From NCBI GenBank assembly GCA_024280885.1, contig JAJRPF010000074.1, positions 124,001 through 188,000 on the forward strand: a stretch of DNA of 64,000 nucleotides. Reading direction: 5' to 3'. This document shows positions 28,020 through 37,337 of this stretch, in pieces. The position numbers were made by a program, and so were the translations under genes. How positions within the stretch are numbered: the first letter of the stretch is position 1; each line of letters starts with the position of its first letter. A model generated the notes under the pieces. It did no database searches. It saw only the letters and a program-made list of their open reading frames with translations, and was not told where the DNA came from. The stretch is from Planctomycetota bacterium (GTDB lineage Bacteria; Planctomycetota; JAJSAM01; JAJVHW01).

Positions 28020-28439
28020 ATGCGGCAGCACCAGGAGACGCTTCGAATTGACACTCCCGGTCGGGGCCTTCACGAGGTCACGGGCGACGTGGCGGCAGCG
28101 GTCGCGCGTGCCGGAATGGCGACGGGCCTGGCGGTGATCTTCTGCCGCCACACGTCGTGCAGCCTCGTGATCCAGGAGAACGCCGATCCGTCGGCGCGGC
28201 GCGATCTGGAGCGGTGGCTGGAGCGCCTGGCGCCGGACGGCGATCCGTCGTACACGCATACCGCCGAGGGTCCGGACGACATGCCTGCGCATCTGCGCGC
28301 CGCCGTGACGAAGACCTCGGAGACGATCCCCGTGGTCGATGGACGCCTGGCGCTTGGCACGTGGCAGGGGCTCTTCCTGGCGGAGCACCGGCGGCGCGCG
28401 CACACGCGCCAACTCGTCGTCCATGTGACGGGTCAGTGA
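28020..28439 (+). CDS. YjbQ/UPF0047 family protein
   Basis: 139 residues from ATG 28020. The family core is present: GLAVIFCRHTSCSLVIQEN (the H-T-S motif), DPSARRDLERWLERL, HTAEGPDDMPAHLRA, and TWQGLFLAEHRRRAHTRQL. The trimeric YjbQ proteins bind metal and have weak thiamine-phosphate synthase activity in E. coli; the physiological role is uncertain. The methyltransferase gene begins one base after its stop, so they are probably co-translated. Confidence 0.93.
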   Translation: MRQHQETLRIDTPGRGLHEVTGDVAAAVARAGMATGLAVIFCRHTSCSLVIQENADPSARRDLERWLERLAPDGDPSYTHTAEGPDDMPAHLRAAVTKTSETIPVVDGRLALGTWQGLFLAEHRRRAHTRQLVVHVTGQ

Positions 28440-28440
28440 G

Positions 28441-29076
28441 GTGCGAGAGATGACAGCCGCCGACGACCCGCTCGCCCCCCTCGGACGCATGGACGTGTAT
28501 CTGATCGACCAATTCATGAAGGGGCGGTTCCGCGCGGCGCCGCGCGTCCTCGACGCCGGGTGCGGCGCGGGACGCAACCTCGACCTCTTTCTCGCGGGCG
28601 GACACGAGGTGTGGATCGTCGATGCCTCCGCCCCACCGCTGAAGTCCGCCCTTCGGCACGCGACGCGACTGGGCGCTCCCATTCCGGACGAGCGTGCTCA
28701 TCTGGGCGCCATCGAGGAACTCAATCTGCCAGCAGCACACTTCGACGTCGTCCTCTCGATCGCTGTCCTGCACTTCGCGCGCGACGCCGCGCACTGGAAC
28801 GCGATGGTGGACGCGCTCTGGGCACGACTCGCCCCGGGTGGACTCCTCTTCGCTCGGCTGGCGTCGTCGATCGGGATCGAGGAGCAGATCGATCCGCGCT
28901 CACCAGGACGCTTCGGTCTCCCCGATGGCAGCGAGCGCTATCTCGTGACGCTGGACGATCTCGTCGCAACCACGGCGCGCCTCGGCGGCGAATTGGTCGA
29001 GCCGATCAAGACCGTCAACGTGCAAGGGCTGCGTTGCATGACCAACTGGATCGTGCGCCGTCGGTTCGAGGCGTAG
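28441..29076 (+). CDS. class I SAM-dependent methyltransferase
   Basis: 211 residues. Motif I is RVLDAGCGAGRNLDLFL (about residues 34-50), then VWIVDASAPPL, FDVVLSIAVLHFARDAAHW, and LAPGGLLFARLASS. The layout is TehB/UbiE-like, with a small-molecule substrate that cannot be named. The start is GTG 28441 or ATG 28450, one to ten bases after the YjbQ stop. The gene converges on the GT2 gene with 22 bases between the stops. Confidence 0.88.
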   Translation: MREMTAADDPLAPLGRMDVYLIDQFMKGRFRAAPRVLDAGCGAGRNLDLFLAGGHEVWIVDASAPPLKSALRHATRLGAPIPDERAHLGAIEELNLPAAHFDVVLSIAVLHFARDAAHWNAMVDALWARLAPGGLLFARLASSIGIEEQIDPRSPGRFGLPDGSERYLVTLDDLVATTARLGGELVEPIKTVNVQGLRCMTNWIVRRRFEA

Positions 29077-29098
29077 CCGACGACCGACAGCCGACCGG

Positions 29099-30133
29099 TC
29101 AATCCGGCGCCGGGAGTTTCGGCACGCCACGCAGCTTGCGGCGGAAACGCAACCAGGGCAGTCTCCAGAGCAGCCTGCTACGGCTCCGCTCCAACGTCTG
29201 CCAATCCTCGATGCGGTAGTACTTCGCCGTATAGAGGCTCGCCAGAGCGGTCCGCGAAACGGGCCGGCGTGCGCGCTGGCCGGCCCGCGCGTTGCGCCAC
29301 GCCTGGGTGACGTCGAAGACGAGCAGGCGTCCACCGCAGAGCCGCATGTCGACATAGATCGCGGCCGCAAACGCCTTCGCTGACGCGAGCAGATGCCACG
29401 GAGCCGGATAGAGCCGCCAGATCTTCAACTGGAGGTGCGCGTAACCCAACGCGACGAGACGCATCCAATCCGACTCGCTCTTGTCCACATGATGGTGGAA
29501 CGCGACCTCGGGGAAGTGCAGCACGGCCCACTCCGACGCGTAGAGACGCACGGCGAGGTCGAATTCCTCGCCCGGACCGGGGAAGAGATCGCAGTACCCG
29601 CCCACATCGCGAAATGCCTCGGCGCGCACGAGACACGCGCCGCCGGCGAAGCTCGCGTGGAAGCACGCGTAATTCAACGCGGCGGAGCGGAGTCGCCAGC
29701 CGACCGGTTCGTCGTCGGCGGCGTCGTAGAGCGCCATGCTGGCAAGTCCGACACGCGGGCGGGCATCGAGGGCTTCCACCAAGCGCAGCAAAACGTCGGC
29801 TGCGCGGATCTCGCCATCGTCGTCGAGGAAGAGCAGGTACTCGCCACGCGCCTCGCGAGCCACGCGATTGCGGCCCGCGGCGCAGCCGAGATTCTGCGGC
29901 TCTACGATGAGTCGGACGGCGGGGAACTCCGCGGCAACCAGCGCCGCGGTCGCAGCGCACCCGTTGGCGAGGACCAGGATCTCGCGGTCGCCGAACGTCT
30001 GCTCCAGAACGCTTCGCAAGCACCCCCGCAGTCGCTCCAACCGGCCGCGTGAGAGGATCAACGCGCTGACGCGAGGCGCGCCACCGCCGCTGCCATCGGT
30101 CGCAGCGCGCGCACTCACCTCAGCGTCCCTCAC
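29099..30133 (-). CDS. glycosyltransferase family 2 protein
   Basis: 344 residues. The GT-A nucleotide-binding part begins VSALILSRGRLERLRGCL, then VEPQNLGCAAGRNRVAREA, and the metal-binding LLFLDDDGEI (D-D-D). The acceptor-side acidic residues are probably in LFPGPGEEFDLAVRLY. It is a rhamnosyl/glycosyltransferase-like enzyme, probably for surface polysaccharide. It follows gltX with 6 bases between them, so both may share a transcript. Confidence 0.87.
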   Translation of the reverse strand: MRDAEVSARAATDGSGGGAPRVSALILSRGRLERLRGCLRSVLEQTFGDREILVLANGCAATAALVAAEFPAVRLIVEPQNLGCAAGRNRVAREARGEYLLFLDDDGEIRAADVLLRLVEALDARPRVGLASMALYDAADDEPVGWRLRSAALNYACFHASFAGGACLVRAEAFRDVGGYCDLFPGPGEEFDLAVRLYASEWAVLHFPEVAFHHHVDKSESDWMRLVALGYAHLQLKIWRLYPAPWHLLASAKAFAAAIYVDMRLCGGRLLVFDVTQAWRNARAGQRARRPVSRTALASLYTAKYYRIEDWQTLERSRSRLLWRLPWLRFRRKLRGVPKLPAPD

Positions 30134-30139
30134 GCCGCT

Positions 30140-31543
30140 TCACTCCTCCGAGGGCGCAAAAGCCGCCGCGGCGCGCAACCGCGCGAGCGACACGTCCTTG
30201 CCAAAGATCTCCATGACGTCGAAGAGCGACGGCGACACGGTGCCGCCGACGAGAGCGACGCGGCACGGCTGTCCCACGTGCTTCATCTTCCACTCGTGCT
30301 CCTCGAGAAACGCCATGGTGGCGGCCTCGAGGGCAGGAGCCTGGAAGTCGTCGATCTCGGCGAGGCGATCAGCGAGCAGCGTCAAGCGCTCGCGCTGCTC
30401 TTCCTTCAGGAACTTGCGCGCCGCCTTCTCGTCATACGTAACCGGTCCGCGGTCGGTGAACATCCGCAGCCCCTTCGCAAGTTGCAGCAGCGTGTTGGCG
30501 CGCGGCTGAAGCGCCTCGACGGCGCGCAGAACCCACGTCGTCTCGGGGTCGATCCCGACCGCCTCGATGAAGGTGCGTGCGCGATCCCGCAGCGCGGCGG
30601 GCGTCATCTCGCGCAGCTTGAAGCCGTTCAACCAATCGAGTTTCTTCTCGTCGAACACCGCGGCGCTCGGGCGGACGTCCTTCAGGTCGAAGAGCTGCGT
30701 CAGTTCCTCGACCGTGAACTGCTCTTGATCTCCGTGTGCCCAACCGAGTCGAACGAGAAACGTGAGCATCGTCTCGGGTAGGTAGCCGAGGTCCCGGAAC
30801 TGCAGGATCGACACGACGTTGTCGCGCTTCGAGAGCTTTTTGCCGTTCGCACCGTGGACCATGGGCAGGTGCGCAAAGGCGGGCAGCGGAGCGCCAAGGA
30901 GGCTGTAGAGATGGATCTGTTTCGGCGTGTTGTTGAGGTGATCGTCGCCCCGCACAACGTGCGTGATCTGCATGTCGATGTCATCGACGACGACGGTGAA
31001 GTTGTAGACCGGCGAGCCGTCCTGGCGCGCCAGGATGAGGTCGTCGAATTGGTCGTTGCGGACCTCGACGCGGCCTTTCACAAGATCGTCGATGACGACC
31101 GTGCCCTCCTCGGGCAGTTTCGCGCGAACGACGAATGGGAGGTCCGGCGCATCCGTGCGATCGCGGCACGTGCGGTCGTAGCGATAGAGCTTCTTCTGCC
31201 GCTCGGCGTCGGCGCGCTTGGCGGCGACCTCGTCCTTCGTGCAATAGCAGCGATACGCCTTCCTGGCGTCCAGCAACTCATCGAGTCGCGCACGGTAGAG
31301 ATCACCGCGCTGGCTCTGGAAGAAGGGTCCTTCGTCCGGCTCCATGCCGATCCAGCGCATGCCCTCGAGGATCACGTTCGTGCTCTCGTCCGTCGAGCGC
31401 GCGCGATCCGTGTCTTCGATACGGAGGATGAACGTGCCACCGAAACGGCGCGCGTAGAGCCAGTTAAAGAGGGACGCGCGCACGCTGCCGACGTGCAGGT
31501 CGCCGGTCGGGCTGGGCGCGAAGCGGACGCGGGGGGCTGTCAT
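30140..31543 (-). CDS. gltX: glutamate-tRNA ligase
   Basis: 467 residues, the normal GluRS length. The HIGH-type motif is FAPSPTGDLHVGSVRASLFN (residues 7-26) and the KMSKS-type motif is KKLSKRDNVVS (about 240). The catalytic core also has RIEDTDRARS and THVVRGDDHLNNTP, and a C-terminal helical anticodon-binding domain is present. It charges tRNA-Glu. A zinc-type CYCTKDE element is in the acceptor-binding region. The tRNA-Glu(CUC) gene is nearby on the same strand. Confidence 0.97.
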   Translation of the reverse strand: MTAPRVRFAPSPTGDLHVGSVRASLFNWLYARRFGGTFILRIEDTDRARSTDESTNVILEGMRWIGMEPDEGPFFQSQRGDLYRARLDELLDARKAYRCYCTKDEVAAKRADAERQKKLYRYDRTCRDRTDAPDLPFVVRAKLPEEGTVVIDDLVKGRVEVRNDQFDDLILARQDGSPVYNFTVVVDDIDMQITHVVRGDDHLNNTPKQIHLYSLLGAPLPAFAHLPMVHGANGKKLSKRDNVVSILQFRDLGYLPETMLTFLVRLGWAHGDQEQFTVEELTQLFDLKDVRPSAAVFDEKKLDWLNGFKLREMTPAALRDRARTFIEAVGIDPETTWVLRAVEALQPRANTLLQLAKGLRMFTDRGPVTYDEKAARKFLKEEQRERLTLLADRLAEIDDFQAPALEAATMAFLEEHEWKMKHVGQPCRVALVGGTVSPSLFDVMEIFGKDVSLARLRAAAAFAPSEE

Positions 31544-31564
31544 CGTGGGTTCTCCGGCGGCCCT

Positions 31565-31591
31565 CCCATCGCTCCGGAGCGGAGCGATGGG
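31565..31591 (-). terminator. perfect hairpin between a lipoprotein gene and gltX
   Basis: An 11-bp perfect stem, CCCATCGCTCC-GGAGC-GGAGCGATGGG. It lies about 90 bases after the stop of the leftward lipoprotein gene and 22 bases before the gltX start. There is no T-run, so it might be a terminator, an attenuator in the gltX leader, or a small repeat. Confidence 0.5.
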
Positions 31592-31682
31592 CTGAGCCGA
31601 CGCAGGAAGATGCCATCTCCGCCCGCAGAGACGAAGGGATGCCGATCAGTCGCGGCGTGTCATCCAGCGCAGGCGAGCCGAG

Positions 31683-32189
31683 TCAGAAGACGGTCTCGAG
31701 GTCCGACAGGCGCCAGATCTGATCGATCCCATAGCGCATCTTGACCTTGACCGTCACGCGCCGATCCGCGCGTTCGGAGTCCGGCGCAGAGAACTGAAAG
31801 CGCACGACCTTGAGCTGCGGGAGAGAGTCGACGCTCGCCGCCTGAACGGCGGCAAGCATGGACGCTCTGTCCTTGAGCGTCGTGACCTCGGAGACCTGCC
31901 GGACCATCCCAAAAAAGCGTTGCAGCAACTCGTCCTGCTCGTCCGCGGGCAACGTAGTAAACTCTGCCGCCTGCGGATGTCCGAGCGACGAGAGCCAGTC
32001 GACGGCGTCGAGATTTGGACGCGCCGCCTGGTAGTTGTCCTCGAGCCCCGCTGTCAACACGTTCGTGAGGACAATACGGGCGTCCTCGGGACTGCCCATT
32101 CCGGCGCCACCTGCGCCGCCGCACGCCGACAGCGCCAGAACTGGCACCGACAAAACTCCGATCAACATCACGACAAGCAGCCGATGCAT
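31683..32189 (-). CDS. lipoprotein of unknown function
   Basis: 168 residues from ATG 32189, which starts the signal LLVVMLIGVLSVPVLALSAC with a lipobox (Leu-Ser-Ala-Cys). The mature part is alpha/beta (LTNVLTAGLEDNYQAARPN, LKVVRFQFSAPDSERADRR) and ends VKMRYGIDQIWRLSDLETVF, reminiscent of a small NTF2/DUF-type fold, but I cannot name a family. The sequence continues open upstream but without gene-like content. Confidence 0.6.
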   Translation of the reverse strand: MHRLLVVMLIGVLSVPVLALSACGGAGGAGMGSPEDARIVLTNVLTAGLEDNYQAARPNLDAVDWLSSLGHPQAAEFTTLPADEQDELLQRFFGMVRQVSEVTTLKDRASMLAAVQAASVDSLPQLKVVRFQFSAPDSERADRRVTVKVKMRYGIDQIWRLSDLETVF

Positions 32190-32263
32190 GGGAGCACCTA
32201 CCTTTCCCACCGCCCAGCGTAGCACGCCCCGCCGCGGGGGTGACCCGCGTGACTTCGACATGG

Positions 32264-32824
32264 TCAGAAATCGTCGGCGGCGATGTCGATCGTGAGGAAG
32301 CCGAGCACGAAGTCCAGGATCTCCCATGGATCGACCTCTGCGTGAGCACCGATGATCAGAACGTGCAGGCCGACGCGGAAGCCGGTCTTGGAGCGCGACC
32401 AGCTTCCGACGTCCCCCACACCCCCCACCGGGCCAACTCCGAGCGCCGCAATGGTGCCGACTTGGAACGGCAGGTGCCGAAGTCCCTGGAATCCGACGCC
32501 GACCGACAGATTCCACATCGCACGGGCCTGCAGGGCGCTCGTCGCCTGAACATCGACACCGATACCGGGGCCCGCGTCCACGCCGACCTTGGCGACGTCG
32601 AGCAGATCGACGACGCGGTTTGGGAGGTAGAGCAGAGCGCCCATCAGAAAGCCGCGCCCCTCGTCCTTCTTCGCACTCTCGGCGCTCGGCGGCGGCTCAT
32701 CTCTGGCGGGCGCGTCCACTTTCTGCAGCGGAACTCCCGGGACGGCCGTCGGCGCCAGATCCGGGGCGGTCGACGCGCACGCGCCGAGCGTGGCGGCAAG
32801 CAGAAGAGCGAAGAGACTACGCAC
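32264..32824 (-). CDS. lipoprotein of unknown function
   Basis: 186 residues. A short lipoprotein signal (LFALLLAATLGACAS) is followed by a Pro/Ala linker. The conserved-looking domain rich in Gly and Val (LPNRVVDLLDVAKVGVDAGP, GVDVQATSALQARA, DPWEILDFVLGFLTIDIAAD) may be beta-barrel or membrane-associated. No family is recognised. It is 108 bases after the VIT-vWA-HEAT gene on the same strand. Confidence 0.65.
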   Translation of the reverse strand: MRSLFALLLAATLGACASTAPDLAPTAVPGVPLQKVDAPARDEPPPSAESAKKDEGRGFLMGALLYLPNRVVDLLDVAKVGVDAGPGIGVDVQATSALQARAMWNLSVGVGFQGLRHLPFQVGTIAALGVGPVGGVGDVGSWSRSKTGFRVGLHVLIIGAHAEVDPWEILDFVLGFLTIDIAADDF

Positions 32825-32932
32825 GACTGACCTCCCGGTTCGATCCGTCTCCCGACCCGTTCAGGCGAGCCGCCGGTCAGGCGACCGAGGCGCGCCGTGG
32901 GAGTCACGGCGTCGCCGAATCGCAGCCTTCCG

Positions 32933-35900
32933 TCAGCGCCAGTCCATGAACTCCCAGATCGCCGACACGTAGGCCCGATAGGGAAAATCCACGCCAATGG
33001 TCCGCCGCGGATCGGATGACAGCGCCATGCGACCAAGTGCGCGCGCCGCCATGGCCCGCATGGGATCGGGATGGATGCCCGCATCGTCGGCGACGACGAC
33101 TGCAAGCCGGCGTGCCGCTGCGTCATCGCCGTGCTGCCCGAGCGACGCAGCCGCACTGCTGAGCCGCGAAGCGCTCTCGCCGCTGGTCTCGAAGAGCCGA
33201 ACGGCCGCTTCCAGCCGCGTGGCGTCGCCGAGCATCGCGAGGGCATCCGAGAAGGCTCGGCGCACGCGACCGTCTGGCACGGTATCGTACGCGGCACGCA
33301 AGCCGACGAGCACCGCAGCGGGATCGGCGACGGGATCGGCTCCGATCATCGCCAGGGACTCGGCCAGGTGGATGCGCAACTCCTGGTTCACTCCGTTGTC
33401 CCGTGCGACGGAGACCAACGCGTCGACCGACGCTGCGTCGCGCACCATCCCCAGCGCGATCGCCGCAGCGGCGCGCGTATCCGGCGGTTCGCGCCCGCCC
33501 GGAGCGGCACGCAAGAGGACCGCGATCCCATCGCCTTCCGGACCGGCAGCGGCGATACCGAGCGCGAGAGCGGCGAACGCGGCCGGCTCACGGGAGCGGC
33601 GTTCCCAGCGGCGAAGCAACGCCTTCCGTGCGCGAACCCGAGCCGACGGGGATACGTCAACCGACGCGGCGACGCGCCCGAGAGCGATCGCCGCGAAGTC
33701 GGCGGTCGAACGATCCCGCTTGCCCGCGAACGCGACTTCGAGCACGCCGACGATGCGGCGCTGCTCCGGCGGACCGACGCGCGGCACCAGGCGCGCAAGT
33801 GCGACCGGGATGGCACGCCGAACGATCGCGGCAATCTGCGATCGCCCTTTGGCTGTCAGCGCCTTCTCAAGTTGCCCGACGACTGCGCCACGCCCGAACG
33901 TCTGCCCCGAGGTCTGCCCTGGAGATCCGATCCGCCCGAGAGCATCCACGACATACACCAACTCGATGTCCGAGAGCGCAACGTCGCCCCACTTCCGTTC
34001 CGCGAGCGCGGACACGAGGTGTGGCGTGGCGCGTTCGTCTCCGAGAAGTCCGAGCGCGAAGATGATCGCCGCGCGCGACCGCTTCGTGTCGGCGACGGCG
34101 GCGAGCAGCGCGTCGAGCGTGTCGCCGTTCACGTCGGTGCCGCCGAGTCCGAGCGTCAGCGCCGCGAAGTCCCGCACGCGGGAGCCCCCGCGCCCGGCAT
34201 CGGCGAGCACTCGGATCAAGCGCGACCGTTCGGCGCCGGTCATGGGCGCCGCGTCGACCAGGAGTCGCGCAGCGGAACTCCGGCTCATCCTGTGGAACGA
34301 CGCCTCGCCGTCGAGTGGTTCTCCGAGGAGCATCCGCATGGCCAGACCGCGCACGTGATCTCCATCGTCGCCGAGTCGCTGGAGAGCGCGCTGCGCCTCC
34401 GCCCGCACGTTCCAGTTGGAGTCGCCCGAGAGCGCGACGCTGCGCAGCGCCGGGATAACGGTGTCGCGCACGACGTCGGGTGAGAGCGCCGGTGCCAGCC
34501 GCACGTCGTCCCCGCGCACCGCGGCGCCGTTGAACTTCCACCAGAAGGCCCACCACGTGTAGTCGCGGCGGTTCTTGGCACTGGACGGGCGCCCTACCCC
34601 GCCCGTCGTCGGTGCCGACGGGCCTCCCGCCGCCGGGCCGGAAGAGGCCCCACCAGAATCGCCGCCGCCACCGCTGCTCGGGCCACCGATGCCTCCACCG
34701 CCAGCCGAGGGCGGGCCGCCATCCGGGCTCTCTCCAGCGGGTCCGCGATACTCGCCGCCGGGCGAGCTCGGGCCGCCCGCCGCGGGAGCGGGAGGTGGAT
34801 CCGACGGCTCGCGCGAGTCTGGTGCCACGGCATCGCCCGGGTCCGCGCCGCTTGCCCCTTGCCGAGGACCGGACTGCCCACTCCCCTTGCCGAACGCGTG
34901 CATCGAAGTACTCTTCGTGCCGCCGGAGCCACCAGCAGCGACCGGCGCGGCGGACGGCTCCGGAACGCGCGCCAACTCAGCATCGTCCGGGATGTGCGTG
35001 TCGTCCTCGACGATCAGGAACGACGTGTACGGCGTGACCACCTGATAGCGGAGTCCGAGACGCACGATTTCAGCGCGGATCTCCGCAACCATCCCGTGCA
35101 AACGCAACTCGTCCAGCAATCGGTCAATCCGCATGCGCGCCCAGAGCTGCGCGACGTGCGGACGACTGCCTGCCGCCGCGGGCAGCTCGGCGCTCAGCGT
35201 CACGACGACGGGTTGCGGCCCGATGCGCCCCGTCAATCTGAGGAGAACGGGGCCGCTCCCCGTGTAGCGCCCCGCCATGACGACCGCCGTGCCGCGGAAG
35301 ACGTCGGGAAGCCGCTCGGGTTCGGTGCTGAGAACCTGCACGTCGGTCCCGATGACGTCGATCGAGACGTCGGTGAGGATCGGGCTCTCGACCTTGTCGA
35401 AGAACGCGGAGAGCTTCACCTCAAGGTCCTCGTCCTCGCGGACGTACTCGGCCGCTCCGTGGCTGACCTTGGAGAGCTGCGTCAAGAGGAAGTCCTTCAC
35501 GCCGTTACCGACACCGAACGCGAAGAGGCGGATCTCGCCTCCGCTGCGCTCGCGGTAGTTGTCGACGATCTTCCCCGGCCGTTTCTCGCCGACCGTCGGC
35601 TGCCCATCCGTCAAGAACGAGAGCACGAAGAGGCGGTCGGGGCTCGCGTCGCGCAGCGCCGTCGCCTCCTCGAGCGCAAGGTCGATATTGGTCCCGCCGG
35701 AGGCCGTCAGGCGCTTCGCGAACACGCGAGCCTTCTGGAGCCAGACCGCATTCGCAGGAACCAGTCCCGCGTTGGTTAGCAATTGCGTGCCCGACGAGAA
35801 CGCGATGATCGAGAAGCGATCGCCCTTCTTCAGCGTCGTCAGACCGTGGAGCAACGCCGCGCGGGCCTGCTCCATCTTCTGGCCCTGCATCGAGCCGGAG

Positions 35901-36703
35901 CGATCGACGACGAACACCACGTCGCGCGGCACCTCGGGGACATCGTCCAGCCGCGGCACGACGCGCACGAGGAACGTCCCCTCCGGCGACTCTTCCAGCT
36001 TGTGGGCGAGGAGCGCCATGCCGACGCCCTTGACCGCCGGTGCAGAGCGCACCTTCAGCGGGCCCTGCGGCACGAAGCCCTCGCGCGACCATTGCACCGC
36101 CCCCATCACATCGTCGTGCAACACCTGCGCGTCAGCGTGGGTCGGGCAATCGAGTACGGCAACGCCCTGCGTGTCACGCACGCTCACGAGAACGTCCGCG
36201 ACACCCACCGGCACCCCCTCGGGCATCGGGATCTCCAGCGTCCGGAGTCCCAGATCGTCATGGACGACGTGCGCATAGACGAGGCGGATGCGCACGGTGT
36301 CGCGCGCCGGAATCGGGAACACGCTCACCTTGAACGTGCGCCAGCCGATCTCCTCCAGGAGCGCGGGGTCCTTCTTGCTACGGACGATGCGCTCGTAGAT
36401 ACGACGCGCCTGCCCGGCCTCGAGTACGCGCCCGTGCTTCTCCTTGCCCTCGATCCACATCGAGAACGAGTGCACGACCGCGTTCTCGGGCAGACGGAAT
36501 CGATACGTCCCCTCGCGCACCTGATCGGTGCCGTTGCGAAACGTCTGATCGACGTCCACGAGCGCGACCCCTTCGTCCACGACGGCGCGGACGGAGAACG
36601 TCTCGATCGTGAGGGGCGATCCAGCTTTGATTTCGAGGGCTTGCCCGAAGGCGGGGATCGCGGCGCCGAGTAGCACCGCAAGGCTCAGGAGTTGGCGCAG
36701 CAT
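32933..36703 (-). CDS. VIT and vWA domain protein with C-terminal HEAT repeats
   Basis: 1256 residues from ATG 36703. A signal peptide (LLSLAVLLGAAIPAFGQA) precedes a VIT domain (about 25-160; FRNGTDQVREGTYRFRLPEN). A vWA domain follows with an intact MIDAS, VVFVVDRSGSMQGQK (Asp 267, Ser 269, Ser 271). About 130 residues of Gly/Pro/Ser-rich linker follow, then RRDYTWWAFWWKFN and a long array of HEAT-like helical repeats (roughly 740-1250, with units such as AALALGIAAAG and AAAIALGMVRDAASVDALV). It is an exported, probably periplasmic or surface scaffold; no enzyme activity is predicted. Confidence 0.88.
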   Translation of the reverse strand: MLRQLLSLAVLLGAAIPAFGQALEIKAGSPLTIETFSVRAVVDEGVALVDVDQTFRNGTDQVREGTYRFRLPENAVVHSFSMWIEGKEKHGRVLEAGQARRIYERIVRSKKDPALLEEIGWRTFKVSVFPIPARDTVRIRLVYAHVVHDDLGLRTLEIPMPEGVPVGVADVLVSVRDTQGVAVLDCPTHADAQVLHDDVMGAVQWSREGFVPQGPLKVRSAPAVKGVGMALLAHKLEESPEGTFLVRVVPRLDDVPEVPRDVVFVVDRSGSMQGQKMEQARAALLHGLTTLKKGDRFSIIAFSSGTQLLTNAGLVPANAVWLQKARVFAKRLTASGGTNIDLALEEATALRDASPDRLFVLSFLTDGQPTVGEKRPGKIVDNYRERSGGEIRLFAFGVGNGVKDFLLTQLSKVSHGAAEYVREDEDLEVKLSAFFDKVESPILTDVSIDVIGTDVQVLSTEPERLPDVFRGTAVVMAGRYTGSGPVLLRLTGRIGPQPVVVTLSAELPAAAGSRPHVAQLWARMRIDRLLDELRLHGMVAEIRAEIVRLGLRYQVVTPYTSFLIVEDDTHIPDDAELARVPEPSAAPVAAGGSGGTKSTSMHAFGKGSGQSGPRQGASGADPGDAVAPDSREPSDPPPAPAAGGPSSPGGEYRGPAGESPDGGPPSAGGGGIGGPSSGGGGDSGGASSGPAAGGPSAPTTGGVGRPSSAKNRRDYTWWAFWWKFNGAAVRGDDVRLAPALSPDVVRDTVIPALRSVALSGDSNWNVRAEAQRALQRLGDDGDHVRGLAMRMLLGEPLDGEASFHRMSRSSAARLLVDAAPMTGAERSRLIRVLADAGRGGSRVRDFAALTLGLGGTDVNGDTLDALLAAVADTKRSRAAIIFALGLLGDERATPHLVSALAERKWGDVALSDIELVYVVDALGRIGSPGQTSGQTFGRGAVVGQLEKALTAKGRSQIAAIVRRAIPVALARLVPRVGPPEQRRIVGVLEVAFAGKRDRSTADFAAIALGRVAASVDVSPSARVRARKALLRRWERRSREPAAFAALALGIAAAGPEGDGIAVLLRAAPGGREPPDTRAAAAIALGMVRDAASVDALVSVARDNGVNQELRIHLAESLAMIGADPVADPAAVLVGLRAAYDTVPDGRVRRAFSDALAMLGDATRLEAAVRLFETSGESASRLSSAAASLGQHGDDAAARRLAVVVADDAGIHPDPMRAMAARALGRMALSSDPRRTIGVDFPYRAYVSAIWEFMDWR

Positions 36704-36809
36704 CGCGTCCTTCCCGTATCTGCGCTCGCGCAACGGGTCGGACGCAAGAAGAGTGCCGCGCAGGACACAGTGCGGACCTCCGCCCGCGCGTTACCCGACC
36801 GTCACAGGG

Positions 36810-37337
36810 TCACGGGGAACTCCCGCGCGGCGGCTTGCCGAAACGGCGGATCAGCCCGACGCACCAGATCAGCGTGTAGATCCCGTAGGCCGCCATCACG
36901 AGCAGGAAGCCACTGAGGGTCTCCTTCCGCTCCAACGCCACGAGGATCGTCTCGTGGACGAGAGCGAGGATCAGAACGACGGTCACGGCGCCGAAGCGCG
37001 TGAGACGACGCCCGACGTCCGCGAGCGACTCGTTCCGCCTCTCCGGCGCAAGCCAGTACTCCCGATTGGGCACGTTGATCATCGACGTGGGGATGCGCGG
37101 CAGCAACTGCGCGAGGACCACGAAGAAGCCGCCGGTCAGCGCGTACGTCGCTGCCATCGTCAACGCGAAGCTGTCCTTCGACATCCAGTCGTCGGCGACG
37201 CCGCGCGCGTCGAAATGCGACGGCACGCGATCTGGCAGGGATGGGTAGTAGAGGACGAGATGGGCCAGCGCGCCGACCAGGAGCGCAGCGAGCAGGAGAA
37301 CGTCTCGACGCGCTGCTCTCGACGCGCAACTCGGCAT
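36810..37337 (-). CDS. DUF1648-type membrane protein
   Basis: 175 residues from ATG 37337, which shares one base with the stop of the upstream permease (TGATG). TM1 LLLAALLVGALAHLVLYYP is followed by the DUF1648 signature SLPDRVPSHFDARGVADDW, in which the loop after TM1 holds the P-x-H-F/W-D-x-x-G pattern. Three further TM segments follow. DUF1648 proteins include SdpI-like immunity and uncharacterised membrane proteins. The overlap suggests co-translation with the cation-chloride-type permease. Confidence 0.75.
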   Translation of the reverse strand: MPSCASRAARRDVLLLAALLVGALAHLVLYYPSLPDRVPSHFDARGVADDWMSKDSFALTMAATYALTGGFFVVLAQLLPRIPTSMINVPNREYWLAPERRNESLADVGRRLTRFGAVTVVLILALVHETILVALERKETLSGFLLVMAAYGIYTLIWCVGLIRRFGKPPRGSSP

